A stretch of DNA of 64,000 bases from Limosilactobacillus ingluviei DSM 15946 (GTDB lineage: Bacteria; Bacillota; Bacilli; Lactobacillales; Lactobacillaceae). Made by a program: the position numbers and the translations under genes. The DNA is taken from contig NZ_AZFK01000077.1 in assembly GCF_001435775.1 (NCBI RefSeq), positions 162,692 to 226,691 of the forward strand, read 5' to 3'. Shown here piece after piece: positions 1 through 9,652 of the stretch. The notes beneath the pieces are model-generated. The model did not search any database, was not told the DNA's origin, and was given only the letters and a program-made list of their open reading frames with translations. Each line of letters begins with the position of its first letter. The first letter of the stretch is position 1.

Positions 1-487
1 TCACATCGGGTTTCATCGCCAAGGCACGGGCGATGGCGACCCGTTGCTTTTGCCCCCCGGACAAAGTCGTCGGGTTGACATCGGCCTTATCTTTCAGGCC
101 CACAATGTCTAAGTAATGCAAAGCCGCCGTCCGCGCTTCTTCCTTGCTCATCTTATTTAGCTGCACCGGAGCCAACATGATGTTTTCGGCCACCGACATG
201 TTAGGGAACAAATTGAAGTGTTGGAAGACCATCCCGATGTTTTGGCGCACCAAGTCAATGTTGGTCTTTTTGTCGGCAATGTCGTATCCGTCCACGTAGA
301 CGTGGCCGCGGTTCGGTTCTTCCAGCTTGTTTAAGCAGCGCAAGAAGGTACTCTTCCCACTCCCCGACGGGCCGATCATGCAGACCACTTCGTTGGGTTT
401 GACGTTGAGACTAATCCCCTTTAAGACCTCATTATCGCCGTAACTCTTGTGGAGGTCTTGGACTTGAATTTTGTATTGTTTATCCAT
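1..487 (-). CDS. Amino-acid ABC transporter ATP-binding protein, 3' end outside window
   Basis: This is the ATPase of a polar amino-acid importer of the GlnQ/ArtM type and acts on the cytoplasmic face of the membrane. The visible 162 residues start MDKQYKIQVQDLHKSYGDNE. They contain a Walker A motif (GPSGSGKST), a Q-loop region (MVFQHFNLFPNM) and the ABC signature LSGGQKQR followed by VAIARALA. The Walker B motif and C-terminus lie beyond base 1. The gene follows the fused binding-protein/permease gene by only 3 bases on the same strand, so the two form one transport operon. The substrate (glutamine, cystine or another amino acid) cannot be read from the ATPase. Confidence 0.93.
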   Translation of the reverse strand, partial: MDKQYKIQVQDLHKSYGDNEVLKGISLNVKPNEVVCMIGPSGSGKSTFLRCLNKLEEPNRGHVYVDGYDIADKKTNIDLVRQNIGMVFQHFNLFPNMSVAENIMLAPVQLNKMSKEEARTAALHYLDIVGLKDKADVNPTTLSGGQKQRVAIARALAMKPDV

Positions 488-490
488 AAT

Positions 491-1945
491 TTAGGCCAAC
501 TTTCTTTGTACGTAATTCGATAACCAAGTCAACAGTGTAATGATCACGATGTAGATGACCCCAATGATCAGCCACATCTTGAACCCTTCCATGTTCCGGG
601 AAATGATCACCGTCCCAGTTTGGGTCAGTTCCATCACCCCGATCGCCGACAGGATCGACGTATCCTTGAGGGTAATAATAAATTGGTTGACCAAAGATGG
701 CACCATGATCTTGATCCCTTGTGGCATGATAACCTTCCGCAGGGCCTTACCGTACGGCAACCCTAAGGAACGGGCCGCTTCCCATTGGCCACGATCGACG
801 GCCTTAAAGCCCCCTTTGACGATCGCCCCAACGTAGGCCCCTTCATCTAACATCAAGGTCAAGACCCCGGCGGTAAACAGCGGAACCTTGTGGCCAATCA
901 CACTTGGCATCCCAATGTAAATAAAGAAGGCCAGCACGATCATTGGCATCCCCCGGAAAATGTAGATGATCGTCGCCGACAACCACGGGAAGAACTTCCC
1001 GTCGGCAATTCCCATCACCCCGAGGACGACCCCGAAGACCAGGGCTAACGCCGCCCCGACCAACGTCAGTTCCAGCGTGGCGACTAACCCATCCCACAGG
1101 GCACCCTTATTCGCCTTCAACAGACCCATGATCGTCCGTTGCGCAGCGCCGTCCGTCTTGGTCCCGGAACCCTTGGTGTACTTATCAAGCAGCTTTTGCA
1201 TCCGGCCGGTCTTTTCCATCCAGGTAATCCCGTCATTGAGCTTTTGGAGCAATTCTTGGTTTTGCCCCTTCTTGACCCCCATTGCCACTGGTTGGGAATC
1301 AACGGCCTTGGTGATCACCTTCAGCTTCATCCCGTTACGAATCCCGTACCGCAAGACGGGTTCGTCATCAAAGGTCGCGGCTGAATTACCGTTTTGAACA
1401 TCGGACCACATTGTGTTGTCCGTCTTGTAGTACTTAAGCTTAAAGCCGTACTTTTTGGCAATCGACTTGGCATAAATTGCCCCACTGGTCCCGGCTTTGA
1501 CCGCGACCGTCTTGCCCTTCAGATCCTTCATCGACTTGATCGGGCCATCTTGGGCGACGGCCATCACAACCCCCGAGTCGTAGTAAGACTTGGTGAAATC
1601 AATCGTGGCCTTCCGTTCATCAGTCACGCTCATCCCACCCATGGAAGCATCAATCTGGCCGGCTTGTAGGGCCGTCAAGGTCGCATCAAAGCTCATCACC
1701 TTGAGGTTGTACTTGAAGCCTTCGTGCTTGGCAATCTGTTGAAGCATTTCAATTTCGATCCCCGGGTTCTTGCCTGTATAAGTCCCCTTGTTGTTAGGAA
1801 TTTCAAAGGGTTCGAAACTGTCTACAGTCCCAATCGTGTAGGTTGGTTCAGCCGCGTGGACCGGCTGGGCGTGGCCCAACCCCACTCCAATCCCGACGGC
1901 AACCGTCAGTCCCATCAGCATGTTTCTCAGCCAATGTTTGCTCAT
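491..1945 (-). CDS. Amino-acid ABC transporter, substrate-binding/permease fusion
   Basis: This 484-residue protein fuses a periplasmic-type binding domain to the membrane permease, as in the GlnPQ-type transporters of lactic acid bacteria. It has a signal peptide (residues 1-31, ending VHAA). One SBP_bac_3 domain covers about residues 35-260, and a HisM-type permease domain with several membrane helices covers about residues 275-484. The permease carries the EAARSLGLPYG coupling-helix motif (EAA loop). With the ATPase immediately downstream it makes a complete importer. Only one binding domain is present, whereas lactococcal GlnPQ has two. The substrate is inferred only as a polar amino acid. 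Confidence 0.93.
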   Translation of the reverse strand: MSKHWLRNMLMGLTVAVGIGVGLGHAQPVHAAEPTYTIGTVDSFEPFEIPNNKGTYTGKNPGIEIEMLQQIAKHEGFKYNLKVMSFDATLTALQAGQIDASMGGMSVTDERKATIDFTKSYYDSGVVMAVAQDGPIKSMKDLKGKTVAVKAGTSGAIYAKSIAKKYGFKLKYYKTDNTMWSDVQNGNSAATFDDEPVLRYGIRNGMKLKVITKAVDSQPVAMGVKKGQNQELLQKLNDGITWMEKTGRMQKLLDKYTKGSGTKTDGAAQRTIMGLLKANKGALWDGLVATLELTLVGAALALVFGVVLGVMGIADGKFFPWLSATIIYIFRGMPMIVLAFFIYIGMPSVIGHKVPLFTAGVLTLMLDEGAYVGAIVKGGFKAVDRGQWEAARSLGLPYGKALRKVIMPQGIKIMVPSLVNQFIITLKDTSILSAIGVMELTQTGTVIISRNMEGFKMWLIIGVIYIVIITLLTWLSNYVQRKLA

Positions 1946-1991
1946 TTTGCGCCACGCTCCTTTACTTAATTTTCTTAATTTTTGTCGTTGG

Positions 1992-2019
1992 GTAATACTC
2001 TAGCACGGCCCGCGTCCAA
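1992..2019 (-). promoter_or_regulatory. Promoter of the amino-acid ABC transporter operon
   Basis: On the minus strand TTGGAC (2014-2019) and TATTAC (1992-1997) are 16 bases apart and lie about 50 bases before the start at 1945. A GGAGCG ribosome-binding site precedes that start. Confidence 0.5.
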
Positions 2020-2132
2020 TTGTAAGAAAGCCCATCAGATTGCGTTAATTAAAAAGTTGTAATCATTTTCTCACCACTTTTTTAAAATTATTCTGCGCTT
2101 TTACTTAACTTTTTTAAGCGCACCAATTAGAG

Positions 2133-2161
2133 TTGACAGCCCGCCCTAAACAGTGTTTAAT
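2133..2161 (+). promoter_or_regulatory. tyrS promoter
   Basis: TTGACA (2133-2138) and TTTAAT (2156-2161) have a 17-base spacer. A TG just before the -10 box gives an extended -10. This places the transcript start at about 2168, just before the T-box leader. Confidence 0.65.
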
Positions 2162-2167
2162 GAGCTT

Positions 2168-2366
2168 AATCAGATTGCATCTCAGTAGGTGGCGGTTCCC
2201 TGGTCCAGAGAGTTGGCGGACGCTGCAAGCCAACCCACAGCCGTACAGTGAATTACAATGCAATTTTTCAGTACAAAGCGGTTGAAATGAAGGCACGCAC
2301 CAGCGTGTAAAATTGGGTGGTACCACGATCACAATCGTCCCAAGGCAAAGCCTTGGGACGATTTTT
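2168..2366 (+). promoter_or_regulatory. T-box leader (tyrosine) with terminator/antiterminator
   Basis: This 5' leader riboswitch senses uncharged tRNA-Tyr. The T-box sequence GGGTGGTACCACG lies at 2315-2327. A UAC tyrosine specifier codon at 2254-2256 is followed by A, as expected in the specifier loop. The competing intrinsic terminator is a 14-bp stem at 2333-2363 (AATCGTCCCAAGGC, loop AAA) followed by a T run. Binding of uncharged tRNA should favour the antiterminator and allow tyrS expression. Confidence 0.9.
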
Positions 2367-2406
2367 CATTGCAACCGCAATGCAATTACAAACGGAGGAT
2401 TTTACC

Positions 2407-3657
2407 ATGAACATTGTCGATGAACTCAAGTGGCGCGGCGCCTTAAACCAAGTCACGGACGAAGAGGGCTTAAAGGCCCTGACGGAAGAAAAGCAAATCA
2501 GCCTCTACTGCGGGACGGACCCGACGGGCGACTCATTGCACATCGGGCACTTGATTCCCTTCATGATGCTGAAACGCTTCCAGTTGGCGGGTCACCACCC
2601 GGTCATCATCATCGGGGGTGGGACCGGTGCGATTGGGGATCCGTCGGGCCGCAAGACCGAACGGACCCTGCAGACCGAATCGCAGTTGGAACACAACAAA
2701 AAGGCCTTAACGGCGCAAATGGTCAAGTTGTTTGGGACGGAAAACTTCACGATTGTCGACAACTACGAATGGTTAAGCCAATTTACGATGATCGACTTCC
2801 TGCGTGACTTTGGGAAGCTCTTTAACGTCAACACGATGTTAAACAAGGAAGTCGTCGCTTCCCGGCTGGCCTCCGGGATTTCCTTTACCGAATTTACCTA
2901 CCAAATCTTGCAAGCAGTCGACTTCTTACACCTCTACCGCCACAACGACGTGCAATTGGAAATCGGGGGCTCGGACCAGTGGGGGAACATCACGGCCGGC
3001 ATCGACCTGATTCACCGGACTGAAGGCGCGGACGCCAAGGCCTACGGGCTGACGATCCCATTGATGCTTAAGGCCGACGGGACCAAGTTTGGAAAGACGG
3101 CCGGGGGCGCGGTCTGGTTGGATGAAAAGAAAACCTCGCCGTACGAATTCTACCAATTCTGGCTCAACCAAGACGACCGCGACGTGGTCAAGTACCTCAA
3201 GTACTTCACCTTCCTCAGCCACGAAGAAATCGACGACCTGGCGGAAAAAGTCGCCAACGAACCATGGAAGCGGGAAGCTCAAAAGCGCTTAGCCGCCGAA
3301 GTCACGACCTTTGTCCACGGAGGAGCTGCGACCCAACAAGCAATCAAGATTTCCCAATTGCTCTTCTCTGGCAACGTCCAAGACCTGAGCGTGGACGAAG
3401 TCGAACAAGCCTTTGCCGGGACGCCATCCGTCACAGTCAGCGCAAACGAAGCCAACATCATCGACTGGCTGGTCGACACGAAGATTGAACCATCTAAGCG
3501 GCAAGCCCGCGAAGATGTCAAGAACGGGGCCATCCGGATCAACGGGGCCAAGGTCACCGACGAAAGTGCGACGATCAACCCGGCCGACCACTTTGACGGC
3601 AAGTACGTGATCGTCCGGCGTGGCAAGAAGAACTACACCTTAGCCAAAGTGGACTAA
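2407..3657 (+). CDS. tyrS: Tyrosyl-tRNA synthetase
   Basis: This class I aminoacyl-tRNA synthetase of 416 residues charges tRNA-Tyr in the cytoplasm. The HIGH-type motif appears as HIGHLIPF near residue 46. The KMSKS equivalent is KFGKT. A C-terminal S4 RNA-binding domain carries SKRQAREDVKNGAIRINGAK. The start at 2407 was chosen because GGAGGA lies 7 bases upstream and the protein then begins MNIVDELKWRG, as in other TyrRS. A longer in-frame start at 2317 would lie inside the T-box. Regulation is by the tyrosine T-box upstream. Confidence 0.97.
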   Translation: MNIVDELKWRGALNQVTDEEGLKALTEEKQISLYCGTDPTGDSLHIGHLIPFMMLKRFQLAGHHPVIIIGGGTGAIGDPSGRKTERTLQTESQLEHNKKALTAQMVKLFGTENFTIVDNYEWLSQFTMIDFLRDFGKLFNVNTMLNKEVVASRLASGISFTEFTYQILQAVDFLHLYRHNDVQLEIGGSDQWGNITAGIDLIHRTEGADAKAYGLTIPLMLKADGTKFGKTAGGAVWLDEKKTSPYEFYQFWLNQDDRDVVKYLKYFTFLSHEEIDDLAEKVANEPWKREAQKRLAAEVTTFVHGGAATQQAIKISQLLFSGNVQDLSVDEVEQAFAGTPSVTVSANEANIIDWLVDTKIEPSKRQAREDVKNGAIRINGAKVTDESATINPADHFDGKYVIVRRGKKNYTLAKVD

Positions 3658-3680
3658 TTATTCCCCGGGAAATACCTATT

Positions 3681-3725
3681 CAAGCAAAAAAGCCTGGCCT
3701 GCAAGGGGCCGGGCTTTTTTGCTTG
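3681..3725 (+). terminator. tyrS terminator
   Basis: A 19-base inverted repeat with one G-T mismatch (3681-3699 and 3707-3725) includes a six-T run. The arm contains CAAGCAAAAAAGC, so it could also work on the opposite strand. Confidence 0.85.
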
Positions 3726-3993
3726 CTGAACCGTGCGGGATCAGCTTCAATCGCAATAATTGTCTTTTATGCAAGACTATTTTGCCGATTTTTTGCCTAA
3801 CAAGAAAGACAAAAAATGCGGAAAATAGGTTTTATATAGCCTAAGCTCCCTCAAAATATCTGCCCCGCCGAAAGAATTTAAAAAGATGGCATCACGATCC
3901 AATCGCTACCCCTGGTTAAGTTTCTACTTGCTGACCGCGAAAAACTGTGATAAGTTCGGGCTATAATTTGACCGGGGCCAACCAAACGGAGGT

Positions 3994-4110
3994 GTGCGAA
4001 TAAACAAAGTTAAAAACTTCTGCAAAGAACTCTTGGCGGGCTGGTTAGGGGCCATGACTGATTTAATCGTTGTTATCTTTCTCACCTTACTTGGCCGGAA
4101 ACGTAAGTAA
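3994..4110 (+). CDS. Possible small hydrophobic peptide, unrecognised
   Basis: This is a 38-codon frame with a basic N-terminal half, a hydrophobic segment (LIVVIFLTLLG) and a basic tail (RKRK). That layout resembles small membrane-active peptides such as type I toxins, but no family is recognised. A good Shine-Dalgarno GGAGG (3988-3992) precedes it. The GTG at 3994 is too close to that site. The codon 7 bases away is ATA (4000), and the first ATG is at 4054, which would give only 18 residues. A strong terminator follows 33 bases later. The start and even the existence of the gene are uncertain. Confidence 0.25.
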   Translation: MRINKVKNFCKELLAGWLGAMTDLIVVIFLTLLGRKRK

Positions 4111-4142
4111 TCCTGAGGCGAGTGATTTGCCCTTGACCCAAA

Positions 4143-4193
4143 CCAAAAGGCGCTGCGCCCACCCAACTGGTGGTTTAACGCAGCGCCTTTTTA
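4143..4193 (+). terminator. Strong hairpin terminator, possibly bidirectional
   Basis: AAAAGGCGCTGCG (4144-4156) pairs with CGCAGCGCCTTTTT (4179-4192). Both strands end in a T run (A run on the other side), so it can stop transcription from either direction. It would end a transcript of the small ORF at 3994. Confidence 0.75.
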
Positions 4194-4331
4194 GTCCGCC
4201 ACCGGGAAGAGTGCCAACCGCTACCACGTCCCCTTCGCCCTCAAGAGCGACCGGGTGAAAATCAAGACGATCTACGCCCGCTAGGCGTTACTTGCGATTA
4301 CTAAGTTTAATTAAAATCCTAGTCCAATAAT

Positions 4332-4379
4332 AATCCCCCAGCCGTGCTACGATTTGTACATGGTTGGGGGATTTTATTT
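4332..4379 (+). terminator. Hairpin terminator
   Basis: AATCCCCCAGCC (4332-4343) pairs with GGTTGGGGGATT (4362-4373) and is followed by TTTATTT. It faces the end of the minus-strand transporter gene at 4440 and may serve that operon in reverse. Confidence 0.55.
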
Positions 4380-4439
4380 GCCGTTAAGGTAACGCTTTTA
4401 GTTGTCAAAGCGCTAGATGCTTTCTCAATCCGCAAAGCA

Positions 4440-5966
4440 CTACTTCGTTATCAAATGGTGGCTACGCAAGTACTGGTGGGCAACGACACTGGCCTTTTGG
4501 TGTTTGACGGTCACCGCATAGTTCATCTCTTGCATCTCGTTGGTCGTAATCTGGCCGGCCAATTTATTCAGTTGCTTGACGACGACGGGATGGGTCTTGG
4601 CAAAGCGGGCCTTCATTAATGGCGCCCCTTGGTAAGGCGGAAAAAAATGGCGGTCATCAGCCAGAACGCGCAAATGATATTGACGCAGCTGGGGATCGGT
4701 CGTATACCCATCCACCAACTCAACTTTCCCCTGTACCAACGCTTGGTAACGCAAGGTGGGTTCCATCGTTTTAACCGTGCCTACCTTCAAATCGTAAGCT
4801 TTTTGCAAACCTAAGTAGCCATCCGGTTGCTGGGCAAAATCCGGATCAAACCCCGCCGTGACAGCAGCCTGTTGTTCAACCAGGTCGCTAATCGTTGCTA
4901 ACCGGTGTTGCTTAGCAAACGACGCGGTAACTGCCAACGCATAGCCATTTTGGTAGGCCATCGGTTTCAAATAAGTCATCCCCTGGCGGGCCAAATACCG
5001 TCGAGCCGCCTGATAGGCCTGATCTGGCGACTTGGGGGTCTGCTTTTGCTTAGCGAGTCCCTCCAAGACAGTCCCGGTAAATTCCGGATAGATATCAATC
5101 TGATCCCGTTGCAAGGCCGCATACAAAAAACTAGTCCCGCCGAAATTCGGCTTCAAGACTACTTTAGTCTGAGGAGCCGCCTCCTCAATCAAGTCCTTAT
5201 ACATATGGATCAACAGGTTCGGTTCCCCACCCATCTTACCAGCGATCACAATTGTGTCTGGTTGCGAATGAACTAAATGGCGCTGCACAGTTACGGCCCC
5301 ACCGCATACAAGCAGCCCCGCCAAGACAACCCCACCAATTTTAAGATTGCGGCGTGACTTACCAACCCATTTCAAAACCCCCGCGCTAAGCAACGCTAAG
5401 AAGGCGGACAAACCAGCCCCTAACAGCAATTCGCCATTATTATTTTGCTGGATTCCTAACAAAATGTAGGTCCCCAGGCCTCCGGCACCAATCAAAGCGG
5501 CCAAGGTCGCGGTCCCAATGATCATCACCAAGGCAATCCGCAAACCGGAAAAGATCAAGGGTAACGCTAATGGCAATTCATAGCGTTTTAGCCGCGTCCA
5601 CCACGACAAGCCAAAGGCCAACCCCGCTTCTTCCAATTGCGGATCAATCGTGGTCAGCCCCGTATAAGCATTTTGGTAAATTGGCATCATGGCATATAGC
5701 ACCAAAGCGATAACGGCCGGCACAGTTCCAATCCCCACGATTGGAATCAACAGCCCCAGCAGGGCCAAACTCGGGATGGTCTGAAAAATACCGGTAATTT
5801 GCAAAATCAGTTCTCCTAACCGCCGGTGATCTTTGAGCGCCATGGCCAAGGGAAGAGCAATCACAGCTGCAATTAACAACGAAACCAAGGACAAGACTAA
5901 ATGCTGGCCCAGCGCCGCTACCAATTGGCCTTGCTGGTGAGCGATTAATTTCATTAAGGATTGCAT
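4440..5966 (-). CDS. Glycine betaine/choline-like or EgtU-type ABC permease-binding protein fusion
   Basis: This 508-residue protein joins an OpuCB-like permease (about residues 1-210, with the EAGLAFGLSWWTRLKRYELP coupling loop) to an OpuAC-type binding domain (about residues 230-508) on the outside of the membrane. The binding domain begins TIVIAGKMGGEPNLLIHMYK and contains NFGGTSFLYAAL and IDIYPEFTGTVLEGL. These features suit quaternary-amine importers (OpuB/OpuC) and also the related ergothioneine importer EgtU. The start at 5966 is preceded by GAGGAA, one base after the ATPase stop. A longer frame reaching 6062 would overlap the ATPase gene. The substrate is unresolved. Confidence 0.88.
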   Translation of the reverse strand: MQSLMKLIAHQQGQLVAALGQHLVLSLVSLLIAAVIALPLAMALKDHRRLGELILQITGIFQTIPSLALLGLLIPIVGIGTVPAVIALVLYAMMPIYQNAYTGLTTIDPQLEEAGLAFGLSWWTRLKRYELPLALPLIFSGLRIALVMIIGTATLAALIGAGGLGTYILLGIQQNNNGELLLGAGLSAFLALLSAGVLKWVGKSRRNLKIGGVVLAGLLVCGGAVTVQRHLVHSQPDTIVIAGKMGGEPNLLIHMYKDLIEEAAPQTKVVLKPNFGGTSFLYAALQRDQIDIYPEFTGTVLEGLAKQKQTPKSPDQAYQAARRYLARQGMTYLKPMAYQNGYALAVTASFAKQHRLATISDLVEQQAAVTAGFDPDFAQQPDGYLGLQKAYDLKVGTVKTMEPTLRYQALVQGKVELVDGYTTDPQLRQYHLRVLADDRHFFPPYQGAPLMKARFAKTHPVVVKQLNKLAGQITTNEMQEMNYAVTVKHQKASVVAHQYLRSHHLITK

Positions 5967-5967
5967 C

Positions 5968-6888
5968 TCACTTTTCCTCTCGTTTCCCCAGGTAGTGCAA
6001 TAATTTGGCCACTGGCAAACGGTAAGCCTGCTGGGCGATGGAAAAACAAAGCTCCCCGTCACAAACCGGCAAGCGGAGAATTTCCGCCACCGTTGTCACC
6101 AGCGGACCCGCCACGGCCGGTTGAGGTTGCGTCGCCGCCAACAAATCAGTCAGCGTCCCGTAGCGCGGGCGCGCAGAAGCAAAAAAATCACGAACAAAGG
6201 CGTTCGCCGGATGTTCAATGATCTCTTGGGGCGTCCCCACCTGCTGCAGCCGCCCCGCGTTGATTACCCCAATCCGATCGCCCAACCGCAATGCTTCTTG
6301 CATGTCATGGGTCACAAACAGAACCGTCATACCGTGTTTAGCATGTAAGGATAAGAGCAAGTCTTGCATTTGGCGGCGTAAAACGGGATCTAAGGCACTA
6401 AAGGATTCGTCCATTAAAATCAATTGGGGGTTCGTCGCCAACGCCCGGGCAATGGCAACGCGCTGTTGTTGGCCTCCCGAAAGGGCCGCTGGATAACGAG
6501 TTAAGTAATCTTTCTCCTTTAAGCCCACAGCAGCCAATAACTGCCGGGCCTTACGTTTCCGCTCGGCTTTGGAACACCCTTGCTGTTCAAGTTGGATAGT
6601 CACGTTGTCGGCAATTGTCAAATTAGGAAAGAGGGACGCCGTCTGCAAAACATACCCCATTGACAAGCGCAACTTAGCCAGGTCACTCGCTGCAACGTCT
6701 TGCCCGGCCACTTTAACCTGCCCGCTGGTGGGAACCGTCAGTCGATTTACCATCCGAATCAACGTCGTTTTACCACTCCCGCTTGGTCCCACCAGTACAA
6801 ATAACTCATGGGCACGGATTTTCAGGTTAATGTCAGTTAAGATTTGGTGGTCACCATACCGCATGCCCACCGTACAGTATTCAATCAC
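5968..6888 (-). CDS. OpuC/EgtV-type ABC transporter ATP-binding protein
   Basis: This 306-residue ATPase energises the fused permease encoded downstream. It has Walker A GPSGSGKTT near residue 35, the signature LSGGQQQRVAIARAL and Walker B LILMDESFSALD. It begins with GTG at 6888 after GGAGG, and the GTGA overlaps the stop of the Rrf2 gene by 4 bases, so translation is coupled. At 306 residues it is shorter than OpuCA proteins with two full C-terminal CBS domains. The C-terminal region (about 240-306) keeps only a CBS-like remnant, which may mean that osmotic gating is absent. Confidence 0.88.
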   Translation of the reverse strand: MIEYCTVGMRYGDHQILTDINLKIRAHELFVLVGPSGSGKTTLIRMVNRLTVPTSGQVKVAGQDVAASDLAKLRLSMGYVLQTASLFPNLTIADNVTIQLEQQGCSKAERKRKARQLLAAVGLKEKDYLTRYPAALSGGQQQRVAIARALATNPQLILMDESFSALDPVLRRQMQDLLLSLHAKHGMTVLFVTHDMQEALRLGDRIGVINAGRLQQVGTPQEIIEHPANAFVRDFFASARPRYGTLTDLLAATQPQPAVAGPLVTTVAEILRLPVCDGELCFSIAQQAYRLPVAKLLHYLGKREEK

Positions 6889-7328
6889 TTGCCCGCCTCC
6901 TTTTCGGCCTGCCGGACCAGGATCGTATCGATCAGATCTTGCAGGGTAGTTTGTTGTAATTTAGCCTTCGCCGCGACTTCCGCTTGGCGGTAATACTCGG
7001 TCAAAGTGGGTTGAATGTTGCCGCCCACAATGCAAGCGGGGTTCGTTTTGGGATCAACCGAAAATAAAGGCTTATCTCCTTCAATCGTTAAGTAGACATC
7101 AAGCAAGGTGACCACTTCAGCGGGCTTTTTTAACGTTGGATCCGCAAAACCCGGCACCGTTGTCAATAAGCCGCCTTTTTTTAGCTGGGCCATTAAGCGT
7201 CGCACTACCACCGGCGAAGTACCGATGCTCGAAGCGATAGTGTCGCTGGATAATTGGACTTTTTCTTTATATATCACAATAAACGCCAAAATATGAATAG
7301 CATCACTGAAGCGCGTTGACATTTTCAT
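6885..7328 (-). CDS. Rrf2-family transcriptional regulator
   Basis: This 147-residue DNA-binding protein belongs to the Rrf2 family: MSTRFSDAIHILAFIVIYKE, then a winged helix with SSIGTSPVVVRRLMAQLKKGGLL and the TLLDVYLTIEGDKPLF segment. Rrf2 proteins sense redox, nitric oxide, iron-sulfur status or sulfur metabolites. The three-cysteine cluster for an Fe-S centre is missing; only one Cys (NPACIVGG) is present, as in the YwnA-like subgroup. It is first gene of the operon with the ABC transporter and is divergent from an NmrA-like gene, as ywnA is near ywnB in Bacillus. It probably represses both units. Confidence 0.9.
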   Translation of the reverse strand: MKMSTRFSDAIHILAFIVIYKEKVQLSSDTIASSIGTSPVVVRRLMAQLKKGGLLTTVPGFADPTLKKPAEVVTLLDVYLTIEGDKPLFSVDPKTNPACIVGGNIQPTLTEYYRQAEVAAKAKLQQTTLQDLIDTILVRQAEKEAGK

Positions 7329-7360
7329 CGTTAACTCCCGAAACTTTTTTAGTTACATGA

Positions 7361-7389
7361 ATTTTAGCGTCAAAATCCATAATAGTCAA
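7361..7389 (-). promoter_or_regulatory. Promoter of the rrf2-ABC transporter operon
   Basis: On the minus strand TTGACT (7384-7389) and TAAAAT (7361-7366) are 17 bases apart, 33 bases before the Rrf2 start. The AT-rich 7340-7420 stretch is the likely operator region for Rrf2 autoregulation and control of the divergent gene. Confidence 0.6.
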
Positions 7390-7471
7390 TATATATCGCA
7401 AATTTAACAGTTAAAAGGCTTTGGCATACAGCGTTGATGAAACTAAAGAAGTTACAGAAGGAGTTGACCAC

Positions 7472-8341
7472 ATGCAATACATCATCACGGGCGCCACCGG
7501 CCATCTTGGGCGCCAAATTACCAACCAAATGTTAAAGCGCGTGGCCGCGACCGACTTGATTTTAGCCGTGAACACCCCCGCCAAAGCCATTGATTTTGCC
7601 AACGCCGGCCTGACCGTCCAGGCCATTGATTATCAAAATCTCGCTTCTTTGACCGCAGCCTTTGCTGGCGGTGACATTTTGATCTACGTGGCTAGCCTGA
7701 CCTACGATCGGGTCAGCCGCATCCGTGAGCTGGAAAACGTCATTGCTGCCGCGGAAACCGCCGGGGTCCAAAGTATCGTCGCCATGAGTTTTTTTGCCGA
7801 CCAAACCAATAATCCCTTCACCATGGCCCCTTTTTACGCCTACCTGCCAACCCGCCTGGCCGGTAGCAAATTAAAATATGCCGTCATGCGCAACGCCCTT
7901 TACGCCGATCCCTTAATTCCCTACCTGCCTGAATTAATCGCGCGCAAGCACCTGATCTATCCAGTCGGCGATCAGGCCATGAGTTTTATCAGCCAAGCCG
8001 ATAGCGCCGAAGCCTTCGCCACCGTCGCTACCACTCCGGCTTTAAGAGATCACGGCCGGCATTTCTTACTCAGCCAACCAAACACCTTCACCATGCCAGA
8101 ACTGGGGGCCATCATGACCCAAGTTACCGGGCATTCAATCGGCTACGCCCCCGTGACCACTGCCGAATTTGCCCAAATCTACGCTGCGGAAGGTGACGGC
8201 GCTGAGCTGGCCTCTATGTACCAAGCCGGCGCTCGTGGTTTATTGAACCAACCCAGCCACGACTTTACTGCAATCACTGGTCATGCCCCTACCACCATGG
8301 CTGATTTCTTAACGGCAGGGTGGCGCCAAACCCAAATTTAA
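7472..8341 (+). CDS. NmrA-like NAD(P)H-binding oxidoreductase
   Basis: This 289-residue atypical short-chain dehydrogenase of the NmrA/QOR2 type begins MQYIITGATGHLGRQ, a GxxGxxG Rossmann motif. Such proteins bind NADPH and act as quinone or disulfide-stress reductases or as redox sensors. The start at 7472 has AGAAGGAG about 8 bases upstream; an in-frame start at 7421 lacks one. The gene is divergent from the Rrf2 regulator and is probably its target. The actual substrate is unknown. Confidence 0.85.
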   Translation: MQYIITGATGHLGRQITNQMLKRVAATDLILAVNTPAKAIDFANAGLTVQAIDYQNLASLTAAFAGGDILIYVASLTYDRVSRIRELENVIAAAETAGVQSIVAMSFFADQTNNPFTMAPFYAYLPTRLAGSKLKYAVMRNALYADPLIPYLPELIARKHLIYPVGDQAMSFISQADSAEAFATVATTPALRDHGRHFLLSQPNTFTMPELGAIMTQVTGHSIGYAPVTTAEFAQIYAAEGDGAELASMYQAGARGLLNQPSHDFTAITGHAPTTMADFLTAGWRQTQI

Positions 8342-8343
8342 CC

Positions 8344-8371
8344 TTGCAAAAATCCGCAAACCCACTATAAT
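8344..8371 (+). promoter_or_regulatory. trpS promoter
   Basis: TTGCAA (8344-8349) and TATAAT (8366-8371) are separated by 16 bases and directly precede the T-box leader. Confidence 0.7.
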
Positions 8372-8377
8372 CAAAAT

Positions 8378-9618
<1,241 letters not shown>

Positions 9619-9624
9619 ACCCGG

Positions 9625-9652
9625 ACGGTGGTCAAGTTGGCCACCGTTTTTT
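9625..9652 (+). terminator. trpS terminator
   Basis: ACGGTGG (9625-9631) pairs with CCACCGT (9641-9647) and runs into six T. Confidence 0.8.

Larger units (their letters stand above)
3726..4439. other. Gene-poor interval with a small ORF and terminators
   Basis: Between the tyrS terminator and the transporter gene ending at 4440 there is no conserved gene of normal size. The interval holds a -10-like TATAAT at 3962-3967, a 38-codon open frame (3994-4110) and a strong hairpin (4143-4193). It also holds a 30-codon reading frame without a start codon (4195-4284, ending KIKTIYAR), which may be the tail of a lost gene, and a second hairpin (4332-4373). The 3726-3960 part shows nothing recognisable. 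Confidence 0.4.

Noticed and set aside
4195..4284. 30-codon fragment ending KIKTIYAR
   Set aside because: It has no start codon and begins right after a terminator and a stop; too short to identify. Noted only as a possible gene tail.
7421..7449. TTGGCA and TAAAGA as a promoter for the NmrA-like gene
   Set aside because: The spacing is right but transcription would start inside the ribosome-binding site, leaving no usable leader.
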